The position numbers and the translations under genes were made by a program. A stretch of DNA of 64,000 nt from Ptiloglossa arizonensis (lineage: Eukaryota > Arthropoda > Insecta > Hymenoptera > Colletidae): contig NW_027479675.1 in NCBI RefSeq assembly GCF_051014685.1, forward strand, positions 1-64,000, read 5' to 3'. The number at the start of each line of letters is the position of its first letter. The first letter of the stretch is position 1. Positions 14,401 through 30,310 of this stretch are shown piece after piece. A model generated the notes under the pieces. The model worked only from the letters and a program-made list of their open reading frames with translations. It was not told the origin of the DNA and did no database searches.

Positions 14401-16330
14401 GTTATACGTTATACATTATACGTTATACGTTATACGTTATACGTTATACGTTACACGTTATACGTTATACGTTATACGTTATACGTTATACGTTATACGT
14501 TATACGTTATACGTTATACGTTATACGTTATACGCTATACGTTATACGTTATACGTTATACGTTATACGTTATACGTTGTACGTTATACGTTATACGTTA
14601 TACGTTATACGTTATACGTTATACGTTATACGTTATACGTTATACGTTATACGTTATACATTATACGTTATACGTTATACGTTATACGTTATACGTTACA
14701 CGTTATACGTTATACGACATACGTTATACGTTATACGTTATACGTTATACGTTATACGTTATACGTTATACGTTATACGTTATACGTTATACGTTATACG
14801 TTATACGTTATACGTTATACGTTATACGTTATACGTTATGCGTTATAGGATATACGTTATACGTTATACGTTATACGTTATACGTTATACGTTATACGTT
14901 GTACGTTATACGTTATACGCTATACGTTATACGTTATACGTTATACGTTATACGTTATACGTTATACGTTATACGTTATACGTTATACGTTATACGTTAT
15001 ACGTTATACGTTATACGTATACGTTATACGTTATACGTTATACGTTATACGTTATACGTTATACGTTATACGTTATGCGTTATACGTTATGCGTTATACG
15101 CTATGCGTTATACGTTATACGTTATACGTTATACGTTATACGTTATACGTTATACGTTATACGTTATACCTTATACGTTATACGTTATACGTTATACGTT
15201 ATACGTTATACGTTATACGTTATACGTTATGCGTTATACGTTATACGTTATACGTTATGCGTTATACGTTATACGTTATACGTTATACGTTATACGTTAT
15301 ACGTAATATGTAATACGTCATACGTTTTACGTTAATCGTTATACGTTATACGTTATACGCTATACGTTATACGTTATACGTTATACGTTATACGTTATAC
15401 GTTATACGTTATACGTTATACGTTATACGTTATACGTTATACGTTATACGTTATACGTTATACGTTATGCGTTATAGGATATAAGTTATACGTTATACGT
15501 TATACGTTATACGTTGTACGTTATACGTTATACGTTATACGTTATACGTTATACGTTATACGTTATACGTTATACGTTATACGTTATACGTTATACGTTA
15601 TACGTCATACGTTATACGATATACGTTATACGTTATACGTTCTACGTTATACGTTATACGTTATACGTTATACGTTATACGTGATACGTTATAGGTTATG
15701 CGTTATAGGATATACGTTATACGTTATACGTTATACGTTATACGTTGTACGTTATACGTTATACGTTATACGTTATACGTTATACGTTATACGTTATACG
15801 TTATACGTTATACGTTATACGTTATACGTTATACGTTATACGTTATACGTTATACGTTATACGTTATACGTTACACGTTATACGTTATGCGTTATAGGAT
15901 ATAAGTTATACGTTATACGTTATACGTTATACGTTGTACGTTATACGTTATACGTTATACGTTATATGTTATACGTTATACGTTATACGTTATACGTTAT
16001 ACGTTATACGTCATACGTTATACGATATACGTTATACGTTATACGTTCTACGTTATACGTTATACGTTAAACATTGTACGTTATACGTTATACGTCATAC
16101 GTTATGCGTTATATGATATACGTTATACGTTATACGTTATACGTTATACGTTATACGTTGTACGTTATACGTTATACGTTATCCGTTATACGTTATACGT
16201 TATACGTTATACGTTATACGTTATACGTTATACGTCATACGTTATACGATATACGTTATACGTTATACGTTCTACGTTATACGTTATACGTTATACGTTA
16301 TACGTTATACGTTATACGTTATACGTTATG
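14290..16330 (+). repeat. Segmental duplication of about 4.28 kb offset, copy 1
   Basis: The variant string from the end of block C through block D, cassette A (15302) and three E cassettes recurs at 18555-20604. The offset is 4,269 bp at the left, 4,283 bp through cassette A and cassette E, and about 4,276 bp at the right; all steps are whole units. Both copies carry the private double change T3C+A7G in block D. The 15302 to 16770 part also resembles 55369 to 56620 (offset about 40,070 bp) and, more briefly, 37980 to 38750. Confidence 0.87.
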
Positions 16331-16939
16331 CGTTATAGGATATACGTTATACGTTATACGTTATACGTTATACGTTATACGTTGTACGTTATACGTTATA
16401 CGTTATACGTTATACGTTATACGTTATACGTTATACGTTATACGTTATACGTTATACGTTATACATTATACGTTATACGTTATACGTTATACGTTATACG
16501 TTACACGTTATACGTTATACGACATACGTTATACGTTATACGTTATACGTTATACGTTATACGTTATACGTTATACGTTATACGTTATACGTTATACGTT
16601 ATACGTTATACGTTATACGTTATACGTTATACGTTATACGTTATACGTTACACGTTATTCGTTATACGTTATACGTTATACGTTATGCGTTATAGGATAT
16701 AAGTTATACGTTATACGTTATACGTTATACGTTATACGTTACACGTTATACGTTATGCGTTATAGGATATAAGTTATACGTTATACGTTATACGTTATAC
16801 GTTGTACGTTATACGTTATACGTTATACGTTATATGTTATACGTTATACGTTATACGTTATACGTTATACGTTATACGTCATACGTTATACGATATACGT
16901 TATACGTTATACGTTCTACGTTATACGTTATACGTTAAA

Positions 16940-17373
16940 CATTGTACGTTATACGTTATACGTCATACGTTATGCGTTATATGATATACGTTATACGTTA
17001 TACGTTATACGTTATACGTTGTACGTTATACGTTATACGTTATCCGTTATACGTTATACGTTATACGTTATACGTTATACGTTATACGTTATACGTCATA
17101 CGTTATACGATATACGTTATACGTTATACGTTCTACGTTATACGTTATACGTTAAACATTGTACGTTATACGTTATACGTCATACGTTATGCGTTATATG
17201 ATATACGTTATACGTTATACGTTATACGTTATACGTTGTACGTTATACGTTATACGTTATCCGTTATACGTTATACGTTATACGTTATACGTTATACGTT
17301 ATACGTTATACGTCATACGTTATACGATATACGTTATACGTTATACGTTCTACGTTATACGTTATACGTTATA
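16940..17373 (+). repeat. Two tandem copies of a 217-bp (31-unit) segment
   Basis: The run G2A+A5G, T4C, A7G, C1T+T3A, A5G, A7C, T4C, T3A, A5C and T6A occurs twice head to tail at exactly 217-bp spacing (start marks at 16942 and 17159). A related single copy at 16074 is 868 bp (124 units) upstream. This is the shortest clear whole-block tandem duplication I found. Confidence 0.88.
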
Positions 17374-18290
17374 CGTTATACGTTATACGTTATACGTTAT
17401 ACGCTATGCGTTATAGGATATACGTTATACGTTATACGTTATACGTTATACGTTATACGTTGTACGTTATACGTTATACGTTATACGTTATACGTTATAC
17501 GTTATACGTTATACGTTATACGTTATACGTTATACGTTATACGTTATACGTTATACGTTATACGTTATACGTTATACGTTATACGTTATACGTTACACGT
17601 TATTCGTTATACGTTATACGTTATACGTTATGCGTTATAGGATATAAGTTATACGTTATACGTTATACGTTATACGTTGTACGTTATACGTTATACGTTA
17701 TACGTTATACGTTATACGTTATACGTTATACGTTATACGTTATACGTCATACGTTATACGATATACGTTATACGTTATACGTTCTACGTTATACGTTATA
17801 CGTTAAACATTGTACGTTATACGTTATACGTTATACGTTATACGTTATACGTTATACGTTATACGTTATACGTTATACGTTATACGTTATACGTTATACG
17901 TTATACGTTATACGTTATACGTTATACGTTATACGTTATGCGTTATAGGATATACGTTATACGTTATACGTTATACGTTATACGTTGTACGTTATACGTT
18001 ATACGTTATACGTTATACGTTATACGTTATACGTTATACGTTATACGTTATACGTTATACGTTATACGTTATACGTTATACGTTATACGTTATACGTTAT
18101 ACGTTATACGTTATACGTTATACGTTATACGTTATACGTTATACATTATACGTTATACGCTATACGTTATACGTTATACGTTATACGTTATACGTTATAC
18201 GTTATACGTTATACGTTATACGTTAAACGTTGTACGTTATACGTTATACGTCATACGCTATGCGTTATAGGATATACGTTATACGTTACA
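17159..18290 (+). repeat. Segmental duplication of 3,198-bp offset, copy 1
   Basis: Marks at 17406, 17677 and 17810 pair with 20604, 20875 and 21008 at a constant 3,198 bp. The right end drifts by whole units (a 35-bp difference near 18230). The copies diverge after the T3C+A7G unit near 18256. Confidence 0.85.
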
Positions 18291-18554
18291 CGTTATACGT
18301 TATACGTTATACGTTATGCGTTATAGGATATACGTTATACGTTATACGTTATACGTTATACGTTATACGTTATACGTTGTACGTTATACGTTATACGTTA
18401 TACATTATACGTTATACGTTATACGTTATACGTTATACGTTACACGTTATACGTTATACGTTATACGTTATACGTTATACGTTATACGTTATACGTTATA
18501 CGTTATACGTTATACGTTATACGTTATACGTTATGCGTTATAGGATATACGTTA

Positions 18555-20604
18555 TACGTTATACGTTATACGTTATACGTTATGCGTTATAGGATATACG
18601 TTATACGTTATACGTTGTACGTTATACTTTATACGTTATACGTTATACGTTAGACGTTGGACGTTATACGTTATACGTTATACATTATACGTTATACGTT
18701 ATACGTTATACGTTATACGTTACACGTTATACGTTATACGTTATACGTTATACGTTATACGTTATACGTTATACGTTATACGTTATACGTTATACGTTAT
18801 ACGCTATACGTTATACGTTATACGTTATACGTTATACGTTATACGTTGTACGTTATACGTTATACGTTATACGTTATACGTTATACGTTATACGTTATAC
18901 GTTATACGTTATACGTTATACGTTATACATTATACGTTATACGTTATACGTTATACGTTATACGTTACACGTTATACGTTATACGACATACGTTATACGT
19001 TATACGTTATACGTTATACGTTATACGTTATACGTTATACGTTATACGTTATACGTTATACGTTATACGTTATACGTTATACGTTATACGTTATACGTTA
19101 TACGTTATACGTTATGCGTTATAGGATATACGTTATACGTTATACGTTATACGTTATACGTTATACGTTATACGTTGTACGTTATACGTTATACGCTATA
19201 CGTTATACGTTATACGTTATACGTTATACGTTATACGTTATACGTTATACGTTATACGTTATACGTTATACGTTATACGTTATACGTTATACGTTATACG
19301 TATACGTTATACGTTATACGTTATACGTTATACGTTATACGTTATACGTTATACGTTATGCGTTATACGTTATGCGTTATACGCTATGCGTTATACGTTA
19401 TACGTTATACGTTATACGTTATACGTTATACGTTATACGTTATACGTTATACCTTATACGTTATACGTTATACGTTATACGTTATACGTTATACGTTATA
19501 CGTTATACGTTATGCGTTATACGTTATACGTTATACGTTATGCGTTATACGTTATACGTTATACGTTATACGTTATACGTTATACGTAATATGTAATACG
19601 TCATACGTTTTACGTTAATCGTTATACGTTATACGTTATACGCTATACGTTATACGTTATACGTTATACGTTATACGTTATACGTTATACGTTATACGTT
19701 ATACGTTATACGTTATACGTTATACGTTATACGTTATACGTTATACGTTATGCGTTATAGGATATAAGTTATACGTTATAGGTTATACGTTATACGTTGT
19801 ACGTAATACGTTATACGTTATACGTTATACGTTATACGTTATACGTTATACGTTATACGTTATACGTTATACGTTATACGTTATACGTCATACGTTATAC
19901 GATATACGTTATACGTTATACGTTCTACGTTATACGTTATACGTTATACGTTATACGTTATACGTGATACGTTATAGGTTATGCGTTATAGGATATACGT
20001 TATACGTTATACGTTATACGTTATACGTTGTACGTTATACGTTATACGTTATACGTTATACGTTATACGTTATACGTTATACGTTATACGTTATACGTTA
20101 TACGTTATACGTTATACGTTATACGTTATACGTTATACGTTATACGTTATACGTTACACGTTATACGTTATGCGTTATAGGATATAAGTTATACGTTATA
20201 CGTTATACGTTATACGTTGTACGTTATACGTTATACGTTATACGTTATATGTTATACGTTATACGTTATACGTTATACGTTATACGTTATACGTCATACG
20301 TTATACGATATACGTTATACGTTATACGTTCTACGTTATACGTTATACGTTAAAAATTGTACGTTATACGTTATACGTCATACGTTATGCGTTATATGAT
20401 ATACGTTATACGTTATACGTTATACGTTATACGTTGTACGTTATACGTTATACGTTATCCGTTATACGTTATACGTTATACGTTATACGTTATACGTTAT
20501 ACGTTATACGTCATACGTTATACGATATACGTTATACGTTATACGTTCTACGTTATACGTTATACGTTATACGTTATACGTTATACGTTATACGTTATAC
20601 GTTA
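18555..20604 (+). repeat. Segmental duplication of about 4.28 kb offset, copy 2
   Basis: This is the counterpart of 14290-16330. Private marks are a C1G unit near 19779, a T4A unit near 19803 and a change in the E-cassette pair near 20351, where G2A+A5G has become AATTGTA. These are good candidates for mutations later than the duplication. Confidence 0.86.
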
Positions 20605-21440
20605 TGCGTTATAGGATATACGTTATACGTTATACGTTATACGTTATACGTTATACGTTGTACGTTATACGTTATACGTTATACGTTATACGTTATACGT
20701 TATACGTTATACGTTATACGTTATACGTTATACGTTATACGTTATACGTTATACGTTATACGTTATACGTTATACGTTATACGTTATACGTTATACGTTA
20801 CACGTTATTCGTTATACGTTATACGTTATGCGTTATAGGATATAAGTTATACGTTATACGTTATACGTTATACGTTGTACGTTATACGTTATACGTTATA
20901 CGTTATACGTTATACGTTATACGTTATACGTTATACGTTATACGTCATACGTTATACGATATACGTTATACGTTATACGTTCTACGTTATACGTTATACG
21001 TTAAACATTGTACGTTATACGTTATACGTTATACGTTATACGTTATACGTTATACGTTATACGTTATACGTTATACGTTATACGTTATACGTTATACGTT
21101 ATACGTTATACGTTATACGTTATACGTTATACGTTATGCGTTATAGGATATACGTTATACGTTATACGTTATACGTTATACGTTGTACGTTATACGTTAT
21201 ACGTTATACGTTATACGTTATACGTTATACGTTATACGTTATACGTTATACGTTATACGTTATACGTTATACGTTATACGTTATACGTTATACGTTATAC
21301 GTTATACGTTATACGTTATACGTTATACGTTATACGTTATACATTATACGTTATACGCTATACGTTATACGTTATACGTTATACGTTAAACGTTGTACGT
21401 TATACGTTATACGTCATACGCTATGCGTTATAGGATATAC
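20357..21440 (+). repeat. Segmental duplication of 3,198-bp offset, copy 2
   Basis: This copy overlaps the end of the 18555-20604 copy of the 4.28-kb duplication, so the two duplications are nested or partly overlapping and must have happened at different times. Confidence 0.84.
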
Positions 21441-23250
21441 GTTATACGTTATACGTTGTACGTTATACGTTATACGTTGTACGTTATACGTTCTACGTTA
21501 TACATTATACGTTAAACGTTGTACGTTATACGTTATACGTCATACGTTATACGTTATACGTTATACGTTATACGTTCTACGTTATACGTTATACGTTAAA
21601 CGTTGTACGTTATACGTTATACGTTATACGTTATACGTTATACGTTATACGTTATGCGTTATACGTTATACGTTATACGTTATACGTTATACGTTATACG
21701 TTATACGTTATACGTTATACGTTATACGACATACGTTATACGTTATACGTTATACGTTATACGTTATACGTTATACGTTATACGTTATACGTTATACGTT
21801 ATACGTTATACGTTATGCGTTATACGTTATACGTTATACGTTATACGTTATACGTTATACGTTATACGTTATACGTTATGCGTTATACGTTATACGTTAT
21901 ACGTTATGCGTTATACGTTATACGTTATACGTTATACGTTATACGTTATACGTAATATGTAATACGTCATACGTTTTACGTTAATCGTTATACGTTATAC
22001 GTTATACGTTGTACGTTATACGTTATACGTTATACGTTATACGTTATACGTTATACGTTATACGTTATACGTTATACGTTATACGTTATACGTCATACGT
22101 TATACGATATACGTTATACGTTATACGTTATACGTTCTACGTTATACGTTATACGTTATACGTTATACGTTATACGTGATACGTTATAGGTTATGCGTTA
22201 TAGGATATACGTTATACGTTATACGTTATACGTTATACGTTGTACGTTATACGTTATACGTTATACGTTATACGTTATACGTTATACGTTATACGTTATA
22301 CGTTATACGTTATACGTTATACGTTATACGTTATACGTTATACGTTATACGTTACACGTTATACGTTATACGTTATACGTTATACGTTATGCGTTATACC
22401 TTATACGTTATACGTTATACGTTATACGTTATACGTTATACGTTATACGTTATACGTTATACGTTATACGTTATACGTTATGCGTTATAGGATATAAGTT
22501 ATACGTTATACGTTATACGTTATACGTTGTACGTTACACGTTATTCGTTATACGTTATACGTTATACGTTATGCGTTATAGGATATAAGTTATACGTTAT
22601 ACGTTATACGTTATACGTTGTACGTTATACGTTATACGTTATACGTTATACGTTATACGTTATACGTTATACGTTATACGTTATACGTTATACGTTATAC
22701 GTTATACGTCATACGTTATACGATATACGTTATAGGTTATACGTTCTACGTTATACGTTATACGTTAAACATTGTACGTTATACGTTATACGTTATACGT
22801 TATACGTTATACGTTATACGTTATATGTTATACGTTATACGTTATACGTTATACGTTATACGTTATACGTTATACGTTATACGTTATGCGTTATAGGATA
22901 TACGTTATACGTTATACGTTATACGTTATACGTTATACGTTATACGTTGTACGTTATACGTTATACGTTATACATTATACGTTATACGTTATACGTTATA
23001 CGTTATACGTTACACGTTATACGTTATACGTTATACGTTATACGTTATACGTTATACGCTATACGTTATACGTTATACGTTATACGTTATACGTTATACG
23101 TTATACGTTATACGTTATGCGTTATAGGATATACGTTATACGTTATACGTTATACGTTATACGTTATGCGTTATAGGATATACGTTATACGTTATACGTT
23201 GTACGTTATACTTTATACGTTATACGTTATACGTTAGACGTTGGACGTTA
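21420..23250 (+). repeat. Segmental duplication of about 9.97 kb offset, copy 1
   Basis: Marks pair with 31390-33228: 21603 with 31573 and 21951 with 31921 (offset 9,970), 22176 with 32139 (9,963), and 23241 with 33218 (9,977). The changes are single units. It spans an A7G-rich stretch, cassette A and block C copy 2. Confidence 0.86.
22527..23250 (+). repeat. Block C, copy 2
   Basis: Length to the closing CGTTGGA unit is 714 bp. A private T3C unit lies near 23056. It is part of the 21420-23250 segment that recurs about 9.97 kb further right. Confidence 0.89.
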
Positions 23251-23930
23251 TACGTTATACGTTATACATTATACGTTATACGTTATACGTTATACGTTAT
23301 ACGTTACACGTTATACGTTATACGTTATACGTTATACGTTATACGTTATACGTTATACGTTATACGTTATACGTTATACGTTATACGCTATACGTTATAC
23401 GTTATACGTTATACGTTATACGTTATACGTTGTACGTTATACGTTATACGTTATACGTTATACGTTATACGTTATACGTTATACGTTATACGTTATACGT
23501 TATACGTTATACATTATACGTTACACGTTATACGTTATACGTTATACGTTACACGTTATACGTTATACGACATACGTTATACGTTATACGTTATACGTTA
23601 TACGTTATACGTTATACGTTATACGTTATACGTTATACGTTATACGTTATACGTTATACGTTATACGTTATACGTTATACGTTATACGTTATGCGTTATA
23701 GGATATACGTTATACGTTATACGTTATACGTTATACGTTATACGTTATACGTTGTACGTTATACGTTATACGCTATACGTTATACGTTATACGTTATACG
23801 TTATACGTTATACGTTATACGTTATACGTTATACGTTATACGTTATACGTTATACGTTATACGTTATACGTTATACGTATACGTTATACGTTCTACGTTA
23901 TACGTTATACGTTATACGTTATACGTTATA

Positions 23931-24196
23931 CGTTATGCGTTATACGTTATGCGTTATACGTTATGCGTTATACGTTATACGTTATACGTTATACGTTATA
24001 CGTTATACGTTATACGTTATACGTTATACCTTATACGTTATACGTTATACGTTATACGTTATACGTTATACGTTATACGTTATACGTTATGCGTTATACG
24101 TTATACGTTATACGTTATGCGTTATACGTTATACGTTATACGTTATACGTTATACGTTATACGTAATATGTAATACGTCATACGTTTTACGTTAAT
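23931..24196 (+). repeat. Block D + cassette A composite, reference copy (nine complete copies)
   Basis: Block D is 33 units (231 bp) ending where cassette A begins. It opens with three A7G units alternating with consensus, has one G2C unit (CCTTATA) 133 bp before A, and A7G units 77 and 49 bp before A. I found the opening A7G exactly 231 bp before A in nine copies: 5635, 13056, 15071, 19354, 23931, 24700, 28338, 37749 and 55138. The copies at 15071 and 19354 share a further T3C in the third A7G unit, in line with their lying in a larger duplicated segment. The copies ending at 24931 and 28569 share an extra T6A unit just after the G2C unit. The window start (92-232) holds only the downstream part of the pattern. 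At 36847-37211 the block is interrupted by material carrying A5G and T3C units. Confidence 0.93.
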
Positions 24197-24309
24197 CGTT
24201 ATACGTTATACGTTATACGCTATACGTTATACGTTATACGTTATACGTTATACGTTATACGTTATACGTTATACGTTATACGTTATACGTTATACGTTAT
24301 ACGTTATAC

Positions 24310-25815
24310 GTTATACGTTATACGTTATGCGTTATAGGATATAAGTTATACGTTATACGTTATACGTTATACGTTGTACGTTATACGTTATACGTTATAC
24401 GTTATACGTTATACGTTATACGTTATACGTTATACGTTATACGTTATACGTTATACGTTATACGTCATACGTTATACGATATACGTTATACGTTATACGT
24501 TCTACGTTATACGTTATACGTTATACGTTATACGTTATACGTGATACGTTATAGGTTATGCGTTATAGGATATAAGTTATACGTTATACGTTATACGTTA
24601 TACGTTGTACGTTATACGTTATACGTTATACGTTATACGTTATACGTATACGTTATACGTTATACGTTATACGTTATACGTTATACGTTATACGTTATAC
24701 GTTATGCGTTATACGTTATGCGTTATACGTTATGCGTTATACGTTATACGTTATACGTTATACGTTATACGTTATACGTTATACGTTATACGTTATACCT
24801 TATACGTTAAACGTTATACGTTATACGTTATACGTTATACGTTATACGTTATACGTTATGCGTTATACGTTATACGTTATACGTTATGCGTTATACGTTA
24901 TACGTTATACGTTATACGTTATACGTTATACGTAATATGTAATACGTCATACGTTTTACGTTAATCGTTATACGTTATACGTTATACGCTATACGTTATA
25001 CGTTATACGTTACACGTTATACGTTATACGTTATACGTTATACGTTATACGTTATACGTTATACGTTATACGTTATACGTTATACGTTATACGTTATGCG
25101 TTATAGGATATAAGTTATACGTTATACGTTATACGTTATACGTTGTACGTTATACGTTATACGTTATACGTTATACGTTATACGTTATACGTTATACGTT
25201 ATACGTTATACGTTATACGTTATACGTTATACGTCATACGTTATACGATATACGTTATACGTTATACGTTCTACGTTATACGTTATACGTTATACGTTAT
25301 ACGTTATACGTGATACGTTATAGGTTATGCGTTATACGTTATGCGTTATACGTTATACGTTATACGTTATACGTTATACGTTATACGTAATATGTAATAC
25401 GTCATACGTTTTACGTTAATCGTTATACGTTATACGTTATACGTTGTACGTTATACGTTATACGTTATACGTTATACGTTATACGTTATACGTTATACGT
25501 TATACGTTATACGTTATACGTTATACGTCATACGTTATACGATATACGTTATACGTTATACGTTCTACGTTATACGTTATACGTTATACGTTATACGTTA
25601 TACGTGATACGTTATAGGTTATGCGTTATAGGATATACGTTATACGTTATACGTTATACGTTATACGTTGTACGTTATACGTTATACGTTATACGTTATA
25701 CGTTATACGTTATACGTTATACGTTATACGTTATACGTTATACGTTATACGTTATACGTTATACGTTATACGTTATACGTTACACGTTATACGTTATACG
25801 TTATACGTTATACGT
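24310..25815 (+). repeat. Segment with paired A cassettes 455 bp apart, copy 1 (of three)
   Basis: Two A cassettes at 24931 and 25386 are 455 bp (65 units) apart. The segment recurs at 27948-29453 with a constant offset of 3,638 bp (A at 28569 and 29024), and in part near 33360-34480 at a further 4,927 bp (A at 33496 and 33951). All three keep the 455-bp spacing. Confidence 0.88.
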
Positions 25816-26570
25816 TATGCGTTATACGTTATACGTCATACGTTATACGATATACGTTATAGGTTATACGTTCTACGTTATACGTTATACGTTAAACATT
25901 GTACGTTATACGTTATACGTTATACGTTATACGTTATACGTTATACGATATACGTTATACGTTATACGTTCTACGTTATACGTTATACGTTATACGTTAT
26001 ACGTTATACGTGATACGTTATAGGTTATGCGTTATACGTTATGCGTTATACGTTATACGTTATACGTTGTACGTTGTACGTTATACGTTATACGTTATAC
26101 GTTATACGTTATACGTTATACGTTATACGTTATACGTTATACGTTATACGTTATACGTCATACGTTATACGATATACGTTATACGTTATACGTTCTACGT
26201 TATACGTTATACGTTATACGTTATACGTTATACGTGATACGTTATAGGTTATGCGTTATAGGATATACGTTATACGTTATACGTTATACGTTATACGTTG
26301 TACGTTATACGTTATACGTTATACGTTATACGTTATACGTTATACGTTATACGTTATACGTTATACGTTATACGTTATACGTTATACGTTATACGTTATA
26401 CGTTACACGTTATACGTTATACGTTATACGTTATACGTTATGCGTTATACCTTATACGTTATACGTTATACGTTATACGTTATACGTTATACGTTATACG
26501 TTATACGTTATACGTTATACGTTATGCGTTATAGGATATAAGTTATACGTTATACGTTATACGTTATACG

Positions 26571-27295
26571 TTGTACGTTACACGTTATTCGTTATACGTT
26601 ATACGTTATACGTTATGCGTTATAGGATATAAGTTATACGTTATACGTTATACGTTATACGTTGTACGTTATACGTTATACGTTATACGTTATACGTTAT
26701 ACGTTATACGTTATACGTTATACGTTATACGTTATACGTTATACGTTATACGTCATACGTTATACGATATACGTTATAGGTTATACGTTCTACGTTATAC
26801 GTTATACGTTAAACATTGTACGTTATACGTTATACGTTATACGTTATACGTTATACGTTATATGTTATACGTTATACGTTATACGTTATACGTTATACGT
26901 TATACGTTATACGTTATACGTTATGCGTTATAGGATATACGTTATACGTTATACGTTATACGTTATACGTTATACGTTATACGTTGTACGTTATACGTTA
27001 TACGTTATACATTATACGTTATACGTTATACGTTATACGTTATACGTTACACGTTATACGTTATACGTTATACGTTATACGTTATACGTTATACGTTATA
27101 CGTTATACGTTATACGTTATACGTTATACGTTATACGTTATACGTTATACGTTATACGTTATGCGTTATAGGATATACGTTATACGTTATACGTTATACG
27201 TTATACGTTATGCGTTATAGGATATACGTTATACGTTATACGTTGTACGTTATACTTTATACGTTATACGTTATACGTTAGACGTTGGACGTTAT
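26571..27295 (+). repeat. Block C, copy 3
   Basis: Length is 714 bp. It lies 4,044 bp after copy 2 and 3,015 bp before copy 4, and copies 3 and 4 also share much of their flanks. Confidence 0.89.
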
Positions 27296-27947
27296 ACGTT
27301 ATACGTTATACATTATACGTTATACGTTATACGTTATACGTTATACGTTACACGTTATACGTTATACGTTATACGTTATACGTTATACGTTATACGTTAT
27401 ACGTTATACGTTATACGTTATACGTTATACGCTATACGTTATACGTTATACGTTATACGTTATACGTTATACGTTGTACGTTATACGTTATACGTTATAC
27501 GTTATACGTTATACGTTATACGTTATACGTTATACGTTATACGTTATACGTTATACATTATACGTTATACGTTATACGTTATACGTTATACGTTATACGT
27601 TACACGTTATACGTTATACGACATACGTTATACGTTATACGTTATACGTTATACGTTATACGTTATACGTTATACGTTATACGTTATACGTTATACGTTA
27701 TACGTTATACGTTATACGTTATACGTTATACGTTATACGTTATACGTTATGCGTTATAGGATATACGTTATACGTTATACGTTATACGTTATACGTTATA
27801 CGTTATACGTTGTACGTTATACGTTATACGCTATACGTTATACGTTATACGTTATACGTTATACGTTATACGTTATACGTTATACGTTATACGTTATACG
27901 TTATACGTTATACGTTATACGTTATACGTATACGTTATACGTTATAC

Positions 27948-29453
27948 GTTATACGTTATACGTTATGCGTTATAGGATATAAGTTATACGTTATACGTTA
28001 TACGTTATACGTTGTACGTTATACGTTATACGTTATACGTTATACGTTATACGTTATACGTTATACGTTATACGTTATACGTTATACGTTATACGTTATA
28101 CGTCATACGTTATACGATATACGTTATACGTTATACGTTCTACGTTATACGTTATACGTTATACGTTATACGTTATACGTGATACGTTATAGGTTATGCG
28201 TTATAGGATATAAGTTATACGTTATACGTTATACGTTATACGTTGTACGTTATACGTTATACGTTATACGTTATACGTTATACGTATACGTTATACGTTA
28301 TACGTTATACGTTATACGTTATACGTTATACGTTATACGTTATGCGTTATACGTTATGCGTTATACGTTATGCGTTATACGTTATACGTTATACGTTATA
28401 CGTTATACGTTATACGTTATACGTTATACGTTATACCTTATACGTTAAACGTTATACGTTATACGTTATACGTTATACGTTATACGTTATACGTTATGCG
28501 TTATACGTTATACGTTATACGTTATGCGTTATACGTTATACGTTATACGTTATACGTTATACGTTATACGTAATATGTAATACGTCATACGTTTTACGTT
28601 AATCGTTATACGTTATACGTTATACGCTATACGTTATACGTTATACGTTACACGTTATACGTTATACGTTATACGTTATACGTTATACGTTATACGTTAT
28701 ACGTTATACGTTATACGTTATACGTTATACGTTATGCGTTATAGGATATAAGTTATACGTTATACGTTATACGTTATACGTTGTACGTTATACGTTATAC
28801 GTTATACGTTATACGTTATACGTTATACGTTATACGTTATACGTTATACGTTATACGTTATACGTTATACGTCATACGTTATACGATATACGTTATACGT
28901 TATACGTTCTACGTTATACGTTATACGTTATACGTTATACGTTATACGTGATACGTTATAGGTTATGCGTTATACGTTATGCGTTATACGTTATACGTTA
29001 TACGTTATACGTTATACGTTATACGTAATATGTAATACGTCATACGTTTTACGTTAATCGTTATACGTTATACGTTATACGTTGTACGTTATACGTTATA
29101 CGTTATACGTTATACGTTATACGTTATACGTTATACGTTATACGTTATACGTTATACGTTATACGTCATACGTTATACGATATACGTTATACGTTATACG
29201 TTCTACGTTATACGTTATACGTTATACGTTATACGTTATACGTGATACGATATAGGTTATGCGTTATAGGATATACGTTATACGTTATACGTTATACGTT
29301 ATACGTTGTACGTTATACGTTATACGTTATACGTTATACGTTATACGTTATACGTTATACGTTATACGTTATACGTTATACGTTATACGTTATACGTTAT
29401 ACGTTATACGTTATACGTTACACGTTATACGTTATACGTTATACGTTATACGT
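27948..29453 (+). repeat. Segment with paired A cassettes 455 bp apart, copy 2
   Basis: The 6-bp unit at 28283 pairs with 24645 at the same 3,638-bp offset. A private T3A unit lies near 29249, within the C1G+A7G context. Confidence 0.88.
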
Positions 29454-29585
29454 TATGCGTTATACCTTATACGTTATACGTTATACGTTATACGTTATAC
29501 GTTATACGTTATACGTTATACGTTATACGTTATACGTTATGCGTTATAGGATATAAGTTATACGTTATACGTTATACGTTATACG

Positions 29586-30310
29586 TTGTACGTTACACGT
29601 TATTCGTTATACGTTATACGTTATACGTTATGCGTTATAGGATATAAGTTATACGTTATACGTTATACGTTATACGTTGTACGTTATACGTTATACGTTA
29701 TACGTTATACGTTATACGTTATACGTTATACGTTATACGTTATACGTTATACGTTATACGTTATACGTCATACGTTATACGATATACGTTATAGGTTATA
29801 CGTTCTACGTTATACGTTATACGTTAAACATTGTACGTTATACGTTATACGTTATACGTTATACGTTATACGTTATATGTTATACGTTATACGTTATACG
29901 TTATACGTTATACGTTATACGTTATACGTTATACGTTATGCGTTATAGGATATACGTTATACGTTATACGTTATACGTTATACGTTATACGTTATACGTT
30001 GTACGTTATACGTTATACGTTATACATTATACGTTATACGTTATACGTTATACGTTATACGTTACACGTTATACGTTATACGTTATACGTTATACGTTAT
30101 ACGTTATACGTTATACGTTATACGTTATACGTTATACGTTATACGTTATACGTTATACGTTATACGTTATACGTTATGCGTTATAGGATATACGTTATAC
30201 GTTATACGTTATACGTTATACGTTATGCGTTATAGGATATACGTTATACGTTATACGTTGTACGTTATACTTTATACGTTATACGTTATACGTTAGACGT
30301 TGGACGTTAT
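29586..30310 (+). repeat. Block C, copy 4
   Basis: Length is 714 bp. The following segment 30300-31340 recurs at 35234-36280 with an offset of 4,934 bp, including its 6-bp unit (30935 and 35869). Confidence 0.89.
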